64,000 nucleotides of DNA, from the NCBI GenBank assembly GCA_026874595.1, contig CM049309.1, positions 19,781,576 to 19,845,575 of the forward strand. Direction: 5' to 3'. Position numbers and translations under genes: made by a program. How positions within the stretch are numbered: the stretch's first letter is position 1; the number at the start of each line of letters is the position of its first letter. The notes under the pieces are model-generated. The model was given only the letters and a program-made list of their open reading frames with translations. It did no database searches and had not been told where the DNA came from. Of this stretch, positions 47,358-60,400 are shown piece by piece. The stretch comes from Sipunculus nudus. Its lineage: Eukaryota > Annelida > Sipuncula > Golfingiida > Sipunculidae.

Positions 47358-49165
47358 AGACGAATCTCTGACCAATACAACAATACTAACTGTGATATGC
47401 TCGGTTTGATATCATGGCTAAAAAGACATTTTGAAATAGGAAATTTTCTTGCCCTTTCCTTGCATTCACATACAGTAACAAACGAATGATGCATTTAAAA
47501 CATATGCAAATATATGTAAGTGAATGACTGACACCTGGTCTTGATTCTGTGATACGCGTTGCTTGTGGTAATCCTTTCCACGCTCTCTTGCAGTTAACCC
47601 TTTCGTCATATTAGCAAGGCTCTCACTCCATCGTGAATGACCTTGCTCTGCCAGTCCCTGTACCAACTATTTTTTGAATTAGGAACAAAATAAAAGCAAA
47701 CTTAGCAATAGTAAACAGAACACAATCTTATACATTTTCCCCACACCGTATAAACAAAAACACGTGTTTCCGCAAGTTTCCGGGTATGGTTCCACTGCAG
47801 ACGTAAAACTTTTATTTAACAATTATGTTAAATACTAATCGGTGTAAATGAAAGATAATTCCATGTCTCGTATTATTTCCAGATGGTAGTATATGTCCCA
47901 GGTGATTCCATGTTACGGCAATAACTAGTTACCGACTGAGCCAGTCTGAATCTAACGTAACTTGCACCAGCTCTTAAAACAGATTAAGGAATCGAATTTT
48001 CTTAAATTTGCAAGATGGAACTGTTATGACGGCAAACGGCAGCAATAGCACTAGGCGTATGTAACACAACACAAGTTTCTGTCTTCATGGCCATTCCAGA
48101 TGTACACACACATGCATACGTGTCGAATTCTATCGGTACCGTATATATTCGATGATACCGTAAACATTCAATCCTATGAAATTTCTCAAAATAAAAGAAA
48201 CTGTCTTGAGTATCATGGGTTTTGGTTTTGAAATATCTTATCAAATCAATGACCGAATTAAGAACACTCAGGAACCTTAGAAGTATATTAAGGCTTGGCT
48301 GGTCCACATTGAAAGCTAATTGAAAATAAGGATTGAATTTTGTGGTCAACCTGGTGACGTAGGACTCTCCTGATATTCAACGCAAAATTATATAATTCTG
48401 AAAATCCAAAAATTATATAAAACTGAAAATGTAAAAATCAAATAATCTTAAAATGTAAAAATATAAGATCCTTAAAATGTCAAAATTGTATAAACCTTGA
48501 AATGTCAAAATAAGATAATCCTTCAAAAATGTCAAAATTATATAATCCTAAAAATGTCATAATAATATAATCCTGAAATATGTCAACATTTAATTTATAT
48601 AATCATGAAAATGTTAAATTTATATAATCATGAAAACATAAAAATTATATAACCATGGAAAAGCCATGATAAAAATACCGCATTTTCGTGCAGTGTTTTA
48701 TGTTTTTGTAAAAACTGAAGAAATTTTGTTGGATTTAGGAGTTTATATTGATTTCATTATATAGGCCTACATTAGACGGAATTTACAAAGTAAAAGAGAT
48801 TTTTTTTCGGAGTTGTGATGTCTGAGTGTAGATCTATCTTTCTGGACGATGATAATGTATTGTGGCATATGTTTAAAAGATGACGTGATCAATGAGCAAG
48901 TATCGTTTCAGATTCTGCTAAAAACATCCTAACAGCAACAGCTATCACATTACATCCTTTTTTATTAAACCAGTCAGGTTTCGCTGAATCCATATGTTGA
49001 ATAATGACCGTGAAGGCCACTTGTGCGCCGTTTTGACTTGATTATAATGCACAGTAGAGTATTAATACATGTTATGTGTTTTCTAGTGGCGGATTAAGTG
49101 GGTGGGTGGGTGGTTAGGTAGCAGGATATTGACCTTTCCCTTTTCGATCTAATAATTGAATTGAA
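47358..49165. other. No gene seen
   Basis: Only the AT-rich minisatellite at 48383-48665 stands out. Confidence 0.55.
48383..48665 (+). repeat. Degenerate ~27 bp AT-rich minisatellite
   Basis: About ten irregular units of the form AATTATATAATCCTGAAAAT-GTCAA. Confidence 0.75.
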
Positions 49166-49810
49166 TGAATAAAGAAGTCAGTGGTTTTTTGTAAACAAAT
49201 AACCATAGTTTATTCTTAAAACAACCCTACCATTACAATACACTAAATCAATACAATTATACAGTAAAACAGCGGTATAACATCAAATCAATATAATCAC
49301 ACAGTAAAATACACAAAGTGCACAGTACCTGAACGATAAGTTCTTTAAATGTATACTCTCGGAGAATGGAAGTCCAGTCTAAAGCTCTTGTAACAATCCA
49401 GAAAGTTAACTGAAGTCCAATCAAGAGTCTGAAGAAAATCTATAATTGCCGCACTCGTCGGATAAGGTCCCAAAACTGACACACGCTTCTGCGTCCGCTG
49501 GAAATCTTCTCTGCTGCTCTCTCGGCTCCAAAACACAGCCCCTTTATATACTCTTCACCCCAAGCCGAGAATTTTCCACTTCTCGAACAGTCCATAAGAT
49601 TTTACACAACACACAATACGCATTACAGGAATCATCTAGAAGAACATCGCTGTGTGTGTGTCTACATACTAGGGTCCACACGTGACTCACGACCATACGA
49701 GAAAGTCCATGGCTAGCAGGACAAAGAGAGTTCAACCCGTACGGATTAAACTGCTAATGTAACAAACGGCCCGGCGAGGGTGTCACAACACGAGTTATGC
49801 CCGTGTCACA
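49166..49810 (-). mobile_element. Possible solo LTR
   Basis: On the minus strand the 645 bp segment begins TGTGACACGGGC and ends TTCTTTATTCA (TG..CA). It has TATATAAAGGGGC about 260 bases in and AATAAA at 49209-49214, in LTR order. No target duplication and no second LTR were found, so a chance arrangement or another element type is possible. Confidence 0.35.
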
Positions 49811-50510
49811 CAATAAAAATAACAATATAAATAAAATACAGTTTGCAGGATGCAGTGAAAAACATTGAAAGATATGTAAACTTAAATAACGGAAAATAAA
49901 TGACGTCATCACAAGACAAAATTATCTGGTTCCGCAGATGAACAAAGAGCGCGATAAGGGACTATATAAACAAACTGTCGGTAGAAACACTAGTTATATT
50001 CATCAATAACAATAAAATGGGGGGGGGAGGGGGGGGGGGGGGTGGGCAAGTCATTCCAAAGTGAACTGCCCGCAAAAAACGACATGCAACTGGCATATTG
50101 TTTTCATCGAAAGCTATAAAAATCTTTTTTTTTTGTCCTAACTTTTTTTAACGATTGTATACAAGGTCAAAGATCGTGAGCTGCAGGTTTATTGAATAAG
50201 TGTACAAAGTTTGTGTGTTGGTTTTGTTTGGTTGTGAGCAGAATTCTGCAAAAAACGCTTGATTGATGTTCATGATGATGGTGTGAACGTAAGTACATCA
50301 GCAAAACAAACGTATTCCAAATCTCATTATATTATCATATATATATAAACATATAAAACACAAATGCCTGAGATAAATATTAATATAGATTTTGCATAAA
50401 TTGAACCTGGAGGAAAAACATTTTTTTCTATTTATTCTTTTCGCAAAAAACATCAGGTATGATTTGTTAAAAAGCTATCGGCACAACAATGAGCACTGTC
50501 AACTAGGTAG

Positions 50511-50549
50511 TGACGTCATCCACAGGGAAAACCCCTGTGGCTATAAATA
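50511..50549 (+). promoter_or_regulatory. CRE, hairpin and TATA cluster
   Basis: TGACGTCA (50511-50518), a perfect 8 bp stem CCACAGGG/CCCTGTGG (50520-50527, 50533-50540) and TATAAATA (50542-50549) within 40 bases. A promoter-like layout, about 2.1 kb upstream of the plus SLC23 start codon; no 5' exon was identified, so function is conjecture. Confidence 0.3.
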
Positions 50550-50608
50550 CTAGATCTCATTAAAGGGTGGTATTTTTGACACTGTCAGTCACAAATGTTC
50601 AGGGAAGA

Positions 50609-51160
50609 TTAACAAGTAATCGATGGGTCATTGCGCTCAGCCGACTGACATGTTGACATTATGTCCTTGGACAGGCAACTAATTAAGATAATGTATGTCG
50701 CACCATCGTTCATGCATATTAGCTTAAGTACATTAAGACCGATAAACACAACAAATTTTATGACAATCAAACTAGCTTTTCCTGAAGAATCTGGCAATTT
50801 GCATTATTTCTGGGGTGCTCAAACATACCCCAAAACTCTGAGAATATAGGTCACAGTGACTAATTTTCAGGTTTCTGTGGTGAACTTTCATGATGTCGAG
50901 TTAGAAGATTCTGGGTCCAATGGTTTTGATTTGTGCCCTACTTTGGTACAAAATTTTCATTAATTCTGAGAGGTGCTTATAAGCCCCATAGCTCAGACAA
51001 TTTGGGTAACAGAGACCTAATTTCAGGTTTCCAAGGATATTTTTCAAGGGCCTCCCTCGATGTCAAGTAAGTAGATTCTTGATCCAGTGATTGTGATTTG
51101 TGCCCTGTTAATGGATGACTGCATCTTCAAAGGTCTCATAAATTGAGAAATAAAATTGCT
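50609..51160 (+). mobile_element. Truncated copy of the ~335 bp-monomer element
   Basis: Begins ACAAGTAATCGATGGGTCAT and is closely similar to the reverse of 4703-5325 (GTTCATGCATATTAGCTTAA shared). It lacks the GCTATAGCGATC end. It lies upstream of the plus SLC23 gene, mirroring the copy at 4.7 kb. Confidence 0.75.
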
Positions 51161-51184
51161 TTAAAATCGAAAAAAAACCAGGCG

Positions 51185-51310
51185 GCGTTTCCACCACGTT
51201 TCCACCTACACATAACACCACCACGTTTTCACCTACACATAACACCACCACGTTTCCACCTACACATAACACCACCACGTTTCCACCTACACATAACACC
51301 ACCACTTGCT
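51185..51310 (+). repeat. 28 bp minisatellite
   Basis: Four to five units of CCACCACGTTTCCACCTACA plus CATAACA. Confidence 0.92.
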
Positions 51311-51503
51311 ATTAGGTTTTCCTAACCATCTGTTCGGACACGTAACAGTATCCAAAGTGCTGGTCAAGGTGACGTGCACATGCAGCATACTATAGGTCAT
51401 AGGACCTCGATCCCTTGCTCACGGGAAAAGACCATTTGCATTTACCCAGAGTTTCTTGTTTTCAGTAAACGAAGTCACCATAGAGATCAACGAAAAGATT
51501 AAT

Positions 51504-51507
<4 letters not shown>

Positions 51508-51567
<60 letters not shown>
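51508..51567 (+). repeat. AT dinucleotide tract
   Basis: 60 bases of (AT)n that form the insertion site of the MITE starting at 51568. Confidence 0.95.
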
Positions 51568-51573
<6 letters not shown>

Positions 51574-52216
51574 AGCGCCGTTTTTCCGAAAGGGTTGGGG
51601 GAGAAGCTTTATGTTCGCAAAAACGAACATTCGGAAATGCGGTTAAGGGTCAAGCTGCAAGTTTGTACGACATTTAATGATTAACTTCATGCCATTTTAC
51701 CCGAGGAACACGGTGTTTCATTGCGATATTCGTAATTGACGACCTGGACGTATAAAAGATATTGGATTATTGCTGAACATATCTGGCAAAGATCAGTCTC
51801 AACTGCTTTAAGGATACATTGGCTCTTTTCTTCCATCAAATTCACTGGAGGGATAGGTCAAATGACATCGCTAAGGAACACGGCGTTTCTTATAGATCAA
51901 CGTAATTGAAGACCGGGACATATAAAAGCTGCTCGAGCACAAGCGTTTAACGAATTATACCAAGCGTTTCGGGGTTTAGCTGTAGTTTCCACACCGCTAC
52001 TCTGGCGACAACATCGGCCCAGAACTAATTAATTAGAGTCACCACTGAGCTTAACACATAACTGGAGGCCTTATGGCCCGTAATAACAATACTTATTTTA
52101 GATTTTACATACTTGAAATATATTTCGGAAATACGAATAAATTTCGGTTCCCCATTTTAATTTTCCGAAAAACGAATTTTCGGAAATTCGGCATTCGAAA
52201 ATACGGCGCTCTACTG
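51568..52216 (+). mobile_element. pogo/mariner-like MITE in an AT tract
   Basis: 649 bp with inverted ends CTGTAGAGCGCCGTTTTTCC and (inverted) CAGTAGAGCGCCGTATTTTC. It sits directly after TA of an (AT)n tract; the expected second TA is TG. The interior holds two related segments around GGAACACGGTGTTTC (51706) and GGAACACGGCGTTTC (51876). No transposase. It lies just upstream of SLC23 exon 1. Confidence 0.75.
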
Positions 52217-52644
52217 TGCATGTATATATAGAAAATCTAGCCCTTTCACCATATAAGCATGTACTGTTAATTAGTTTATTTATCATTACGATGGTGCATT
52301 TTATTCCGAGATTTGTTTTCTTTACTGCATTAAGTTGAAATATATACACTGCACTTGTAGAGAAGGCGACACGTTTGAAGACAAATTGGTGTGTTTCTGG
52401 GGCCAAAATATTGTGAACGCTATACAGAATAATAACTAAGAATTTGATATGCTTTAAAATAATTATTTCTGTCATATATGATGTATAACAATTGACATGT
52501 TTAATTGAAAACTGAAAACATGATGGACCAGCTGTAATGTAGGTAATAAGCAACACCGGGCTCAGCATTATACACAACGGGTTTAATCTGTCTCTGCGAC
52601 GTATTGCCCCTTTCGACCCCTACAGAAACAGCCTGAGAAGTCCG

Positions 52645-52698
52645 ATGGAGTTCCCCGATACGGCAATGGAAAACGAAGTGACCATGATCTATAATCAG
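52645..52698 (+). CDS. SLC23 plus copy, exon 1
   Basis: 18 codons, MEFPDTAMENEVTMIYNQ, then donor GTATAT in phase 0. A CCCCTACAG acceptor precedes the ATG by about 20 bases, so the start codon lies in an internal exon and a 5' UTR exon lies further upstream, not located. Confidence 0.7.
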
Positions 52699-55600
52699 GT
52701 ATATGTTTATATTTATTTTCATATTCGAGTTTATTAAACTTTGAAATTGAGTGTAAAACAAAATGTACGTTTAAATCCGAAAATGAGCTCATTTACGAGG
52801 CCAAATTGATGAACACTATCTATTGTAGTGCTGTTTATTAGATAATTTAGACTCATTCTTCACAAGGAAGGTATTGCAATTTAACTATAAGCCAACCTGA
52901 AACCTGAAACACGAACGGACTAAAATGTTTGGCGATAATCTGTTGTATGGTGAAAATTCTCTGAAAAGGACAAAGTCCCTGTTGTAATGTTCAAAACAAT
53001 TCCAGCTGAATCACGATTTAACTGAAGTATAATATATATCATAAAATTTCTTAATAATATAATTTTATATAAATCAAATATTGCTGTTAAAAATGATATA
53101 AGCAGTGATGTAATCAAGTCCATTCCATCTGAGTCCGAGTGCAAGTCTGAGTCCAGCCTACTTGAGTGCAAGTCTGAGTCCAGTCTACTCGAGTGCAAGT
53201 CTGAGTCCAGCCTACTCGAGTGCAAGTCTGAGTCCAGCCTACTCAAGTGCAAGTCTGAGTCCAGCCTACTCGAGTGCAAGTCTGAGTCCAGCCTACTCGA
53301 GTCCAAGTCTGAGTCCAGCCTACTCGAGTCCAAGTCTGAGTCCAGCCTACTCGAGTCCAAGTCTGAGTCTAGCCTACTCGAGTCCAAGTCTGAGTCCAGC
53401 CTACTCAAGTCCAAGTCTGAGTCCAGCCTACTCGAGTCCAAGTCTGAGTCCAGCCCACTCGAGTCTGAGTCCAAGTCTGAGTACTTGAGGTTCGAGCGCA
53501 CGTTCACCTTTTTCGAGTCCGAGTCATTTAGAACCCGAGTCAAAGTCCAAATCCAAGTCAAGTAAAAAAATCTTATCAAAAGAAATTTAAAAAGGACATA
53601 TATGAGGTGAACATGCAAATTTTATGTTAGTTTATAAAGCCCTTTACCTAAATGTTTAATTAAGTTTAGTCCCTGATGCAGAGCTAATAATAATAAGTAT
53701 AGTCTTATTTGTTGTTATATTCTGTTAGTAATTCACCCGTGTGTACAATTGTTATATAGTATGAGACAGATATTTTTACTGGACTCGAGATGGACTCCAA
53801 CTGATTTCTCGAGTCCTTACCTCCGCATCCGAGTACAAGTCCGAGTTCAGGTTCCTTGACTCCGGGTCAGAGTCCTGAAAAAAAAATTAGACTCGGGACT
53901 CGAGTCCAAGTCCGGACTCGAATCTTACATCACTGGATATAAGATCTCCAAGTCCCATATTATTATTGACAAATTAGTAAGTGAATCAACTGATATATAC
54001 ACTGTGTATGTTATTATAGAGTGAAATCGCGAAAATGGAACAATCCCGAAACCTATAAAAACCTCGCGAACGTAAAGCCAATCACATTTTATATCACAAA
54101 TTATTTTTGCTCTCACTGGAAGTACCTTGAAAACAAAACAATTTGCTATTCACCTGTTTTTTTATATTTACGTTAATTCTAATTGGGTGTTAACAAATAT
54201 ACATGTGCATGTATATATTTGTATGTTTTATGTAACTATATAAATGCTAGCTTCCTTTTGCTTTTACTTGTTTTATATATATATATTGTATGGGAGAGTT
54301 TCTCTATTCATCCGAGTTCGAATGTTTTTTGTTCCTATATTTTTTGCAAGTATATATATTCATGTTTGCATGCAAAATCCCGACTAACTTCGTATGATGT
54401 AATATAATTTAGAGTATGAAGTACAGTAAAACGTTCCCTAACGAACACCTCAGTTTAGCCAACGCCTCAAAGCAACCACTTTTTACGAATCCCTACTCTT
54501 TTTCGCTCTTTATATAAGGTCGTGCTTAGAAGAACACCGTAAATTCGGGGTCTGATTGTTTTAACCTGACGAATCTGATAAATTGTTTTAACGATGGACC
54601 AGCAGTGACTTCTTCCTGGCACAAAACCCAGGGCTTGGGACAACTCTGTTCATAAAAGTCACGTCACACAGTGCATATATATATATAGTCCATCCCAGTG
54701 CCCGTGTCCGCATGTTTTTTTCTGGGATAGTTTTTCATACAAGTAAAGCAGTGTAAACCTTTCTTGTCTAAAGTTTGCGGGAGCTATTCTGCCGACTACC
54801 TGCGTAAAAAGTAATGCTTACCTTGCTTTGATTAAGTATGAGACAAATAATCCAAATTATAACAAAGAGTTTACAGCGTTTACGACTTGATCCTTGTCTG
54901 AGAACTGATAATAAACAAGCCATGCAGCAAAAACTTATGACGTCAGTCAATTGACCTATCCATGAACTCTATGCGACCTTAATCGCATATTCATTCAATG
55001 AATAAACATAAGCATGGGACTAAGGAGCAATCAATCAGATGACCTAAAACATTGTAAAGCGTCAATCATCTGACGAAAAACAAAAATTTTGCATAATTTG
55101 ACAGAGCTCTGTCAAACAGAAAACGTGTAGTCTGTAAATACTACCAGTACCCATGTTGGCATGATTTCCGGGATATTTCATCATACGAAGGAGACAGTAT
55201 AAAAAGTTTCTAGGCTATATGTTGCGGGAGCCATTCCTCTGACTACCGAGTGAAAAATAATTTCTTACCTGGCACATAATTCGTATGGGACAAATAATCC
55301 AATATTTATTGCAACACAGTTCATATATGACTGCAAAATAGTAAACAATGGTCAGGTGATACCAGTTGATGACGTCAGTCAATACTACGTCATGCGCCAT
55401 CGCCCTTTGTGACATCATTATTATGTTATAATCAGCTCTCGCTACCATGGGCATGGAAGTCCATATGTGTAGGAGCGTTTTGGGGGCTCATTATAATAAT
55501 AAGTTAAAAGGGCGGAGCATTTGCGCTGTGGTGGATAGGTCAATTGAAGGTGACGCCTGACCAATCACTGTGACGTCTTTGTGACGACACTGTGGTCTAA

Positions 55601-57385
55601 CAAACACCAAACGCAGTGCCGGGAACACGCCGTCCAGGGTATTTCAGCATAAATAACGCAGAGGAGTCGCAAAGTAAATACGTTTTACATGACATATAAC
55701 TACTTAACACAAAATCGGCGGAATATTTGTTTATCTACTTCAGGCCAAAGGACATTTTTAAAGAATACTCCTAAAATAATTAAAGAAAAAAAACGTGCGG
55801 ATACGGGTACGTGGACGGACTATAATTTCACTTTGCCATGACATCATTGGCAAACTCATTAGGTTACCAAAGTCATCACTTATCAGGCGATAAACCTGTC
55901 GAGTAAAGAGTCTATACTGTATCGTCATATTTTAATTTGTGTTCTCTACAGTTGTCACTGCAAGGTTTACATAATTGATCATTCTGGCATTACCTCATAC
56001 ATCTTTTGTACCTGAAGTTTATACTGATTATGTATGTATGTATGTGTGTGTGCGAGACAGAGACTAATCAATATGCTTATTCAATTTACACTTATCTTAT
56101 TAGATTAGTGTAATTATATGATAGGTATTATATTTTTATTTATTTAGCTGAAATTTGTTATATTTTGATAACTGAAAAACCTGTTGTTTAATGCTAGGAA
56201 GGAGACCTGCACGAGCACAAATCATCAACTCTACTCGTTGACGGTGACGTGGAGAAGGCTAAAAAAGTCAGTCAGTTCGATGGTGACGTCAGAAAGAACG
56301 CTGGTGATGTCAGAAAGAACGGTGGTCTCAATCTTCGGTACGCCGTGGACGATATACCTCCTCTCAAAGTTTCAGTTATCATGGGTTTACAGGTAAACAT
56401 TGATGTCGGTAGTTTTCTTTTAAATTAAAAAGGATCATAATTATGCATACATTTCAGTTAAAAAGCGCCCTCAAATGTGAAACTGCAATTGTGTTTGTTT
56501 GTTATTTGTATTAAAAAATTAATGTGAACACTCCCAGTACCTGTGTCTGCCAGTTTTTTATTTTTTTTTTTTATTTTTTTATTTTTTATTTTTTTTTGGG
56601 GGGGGGGATAACATTGCAATATTTTATTTGCTAATGATATCATCTTTAGAAAAAAAGTGTCCACACTTGGCTTCATATTTTGTTTGAAAGAGGTTAATTT
56701 TTACTTATCTATTCATTTTATTTGTTTTTATTTTCAGGTGTTCTTATCGTTATTCATGATACAGGTAATAGGCATTTCAATGATCGACGGCCCCCTGTGT
56801 CTGTCACACAGATATTGTCGGGAAAACCAAAGTTCTCTGTACCCTGACATTCACAGCCGGCATAGCAACAATCATGCAAGCAACACTCGGCATCAGTTAA
56901 GTTGAAATCCACTTATTTTTAACCAGATTATTGTATGTGACTTGTTATGAAATAATAGTTCAATCGGTGTGTCCTTTTGTTTCAGAAAGGGAACTGTTTA
57001 TTTCATTATATTGCAAGCACACCTTTGCATGTTCTGTTATTTCTTAACTCTTATTATATTCTCTTTTTGCACAAGTACGAGAAATAAGTAATCATTCTTC
57101 AAACAAATTATATTGACTTGAAAACACTCACAAACCGCATGCCTCCGCAACCGCCTGTTACCGCACACGTGGTTTATTCAACCAATGGCCACCCTTCCAC
57201 AACAAGGTAACGATATATATAGCCAAGCCTACCATGAAGGTTCAATGAAAGCCGTTAAGATTTTTTTTAGAGATTAAACATAGCGAAGAAGTATCAAGTA
57301 TGTCCAATGACTATCATTTTTGTACTTCCCGGTAAGGGACGTAACGAATGCCTGATGTGTTTGGGGGTGTGGGGGGGGGGGGGGT

Positions 57386-57440
<55 letters not shown>

Positions 57441-60400
57441 CTTGATTGCTTGATTGTTTGATTTGCTAGATTTGTTTGATTGCTCATTGTAGACTTCCGA
57501 TCACCCAGGGAATATCTGCGTCTTACTTCATGCCACTGTTTTCCATAATGGCTCTGCCTAAGTGGAAATGCCCGACAAGTGCGTTTGAGAAGTCTGTTTA
57601 ATTATCTATTTCCTTGTAATTATTAATCTGATCAGCTCAGTCCCTTACGAATCGAAGTAATACCCGTTTCAAAGTTCAAATGCGTTTGTTTTTGTACGAT
57701 AAATATTGCAAATTTTAATAGCTTGCGCCACCTAGCGGCCTACACGCTAGCAGAAACTCATTGGGATAACGTTGGTTACCATCCGGAAATATGAACATGA
57801 CATGAATATATATTTAAAGCTAAACTGATTTCAAAATGGTGGACTTACAGCTTTGCGCAACATAACTACAACAGCCATGGATACTTTCAACGGATCATTT
57901 GTCACAGGAAATAACATTTCCGTGGAATCGGATCCAACCCCTGCTTGGCATTACCGTATGAGAGAGGTAATAGCAACTATTACTAAACGACCATGTATGT
58001 TATCAACAGGATATATATACCTTGGCCCATGTATTACATCGTGAGATGACGGCCCGGTTTATACAGGTTATATCAGTTCGACTGTGGCTGTGTTAGCCCA
58101 CTTGGGTGCATTGAGGTGAAAATAAAAATTAGTTAAAATCGAAAAGCTACATGTGGCTGAATACCACATTATTTTAGGCGACACCCATGGTGTATTGCAA
58201 ATAAATCGTCGTTATAATACAAAATGCGCAAGTAATGTTTTTTACAGAAACAAAGAGTCAATGTGTATGATTTATAAAATGTCATACTTTGATAGACTTT
58301 GTACATTAAATACTATGTACTTTATTATTGTGCCTTCCAATTGACAGCCAGTATGGTACAGTATTAGCATTCATATTTATGGCTTTCTAAAGCTTAATGG
58401 TACAATTATACAAAATCCATGTTTTGAGGCGGAAACCTTAGTTCACCCTTGACTCCGTAGTATCGTAGATTGAGACAATTTCGCGGATTTCATGATCCGC
58501 GGTTCTATATTCAAATGTTTTCCGGCGGATAATTTGTTTTCATGAACCGAAATTATATTTTTGCACATATCCTTCAATACTTAATTCGTTAAAATAGCTG
58601 GCCCAACCATGCAGTCCACAAAATCCACATGTTATTCTGACCAAAGGTATTTTGGAAACTGTAGAGAGGGACAAATGTTCACACACTTTATGTAACCTGA
58701 TTTGTTAAAGTTACGGCCAGTTCACCTACAGACATATACTCATGTCATTATTTTTGCATATGGAGTAAATTTTCACATGTGAGTAAAATTCTTCTTGGAG
58801 TATATTAACATTGTTTTCACATGTCATTAAGGTCCATGCATGCAAATTGACATTTAAACACACTATGAGAATTATAAAATGGCTTAAGGACCTAAAGCTA
58901 GCATTTGAATATTTCCTTTTGAAGACACTCTAGCTATAGAAACAAGAATTATTCTATTTCATAATGGACAGATGTTTTCGGGTTCGGATATTAGAACTTG
59001 AGGACTTGGACAATGCGGACTAGGACATTTCGGACAGGCCAGTTTGCATAAAAATGCTATAAGGTTTGAATTGAATTGAAATTGACACAAATCTAGGCCA
59101 ATCCAATCCACTTAAAGCCTGAAAGAAATGAAAAAAATGTGAGTAGATAGTTTTCTTCTTATTTGCATAATGACAGAGATATACGTTAGGATAATGCCTA
59201 CACCAACATGAAATAACATAACACATTGCTAAAAATGTACACTTTTTAACCAGTCTTAGCACACAAAAAGTCACATGGTATAGGCAAAACAAAATTGTAG
59301 TTGACGCCACCAAATTATGCCGTGCCCACTTGGTCCAACATATTCATGTATAACACATATAATGAGTAGCCATTGTTTAGAAAAAAGTATTAACAGACAT
59401 GAAGAGAGTGCATAATCGTCTCAGAACTGTCCGATTCTCTTTTAAAATTGTATCGATTGTTCCTTAATAGTATCTAAACTGTTGTTATTGGATCACCTGA
59501 TATTCTGAAACCAAAGAATTTTCGTTTCCACGTGGCGAATGAAAACTTTATGATTAATCGTAACTGGTTGATATTTTTTAAGATTAAACAATATTCCTTT
59601 TAAATTTACCTTCAAATCAAAATTTCTCAGCCTTGAATGGTTCAAACCATTTTCAATATATTGAGTTGTACATATGCACTTTTTGCCTAAGCTGGGCCTA
59701 TTTATTAACAGGAAACCATTCATAGGTAAAAAAAAGTGCATGCACATTTCAAACATAAATGCCCAGTTAAATCATACATTTGAAAGTAAGTATCCCAAAT
59801 AAAATACGTAAATACGTCTTAACGTTAACCCATTTTTACATGATGCACGGGGCTTAAGAGACACGCGGTATAAGGGACTCCTAACCTCGGAAAAAAAGGA
59901 ACAGAAAAGTGTTGAATGACTGACTTTTCTGTACATATGTCAGTATTTTATTCATTCCAGATCCAAGGCGCCTTGATCATTGCGTCATTATTCCAGATGA
60001 TCATCGGATACGCCGGTATTATCGGCGCCCTAGTACGTCACGTGACACCGCTGGTTATTTGCGTTGTAATCTCGCTCATCGTCATACCGTTTTACGCGTT
60101 AGGCAGTGAATTGTCCGGCTTATCTTGGCCCGTATCTGCTTTGTGAGTTCTTTTCAAAAACTCTGACTTCTCGCATATTAATGAAAGCAATGCTCTGTCG
60201 TTCCACAGTTATGAAAACGAACATGTTAGCACAGAATATCACTTAAAACGTCAAACCGATTTTAAAGATATCCTTGAAAGACATCCATAAAACCTTGAAT
60301 ATATGGCCATAAAGACACTTCCGTAAAACCTTGAATATGACCACTGGAATATAGTGATGACTTATCTTATTGAGGCAAACCTTCAAGTTTGACTCTTTTC

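Noticed and set aside
52920-53618. 232-codon minus frame of SSRLDSDLD repeats and its plus-strand counterpart
   Set aside because: Product of the 27 bp array inside the hAT MITE; open on both strands only because the unit is a multiple of three.
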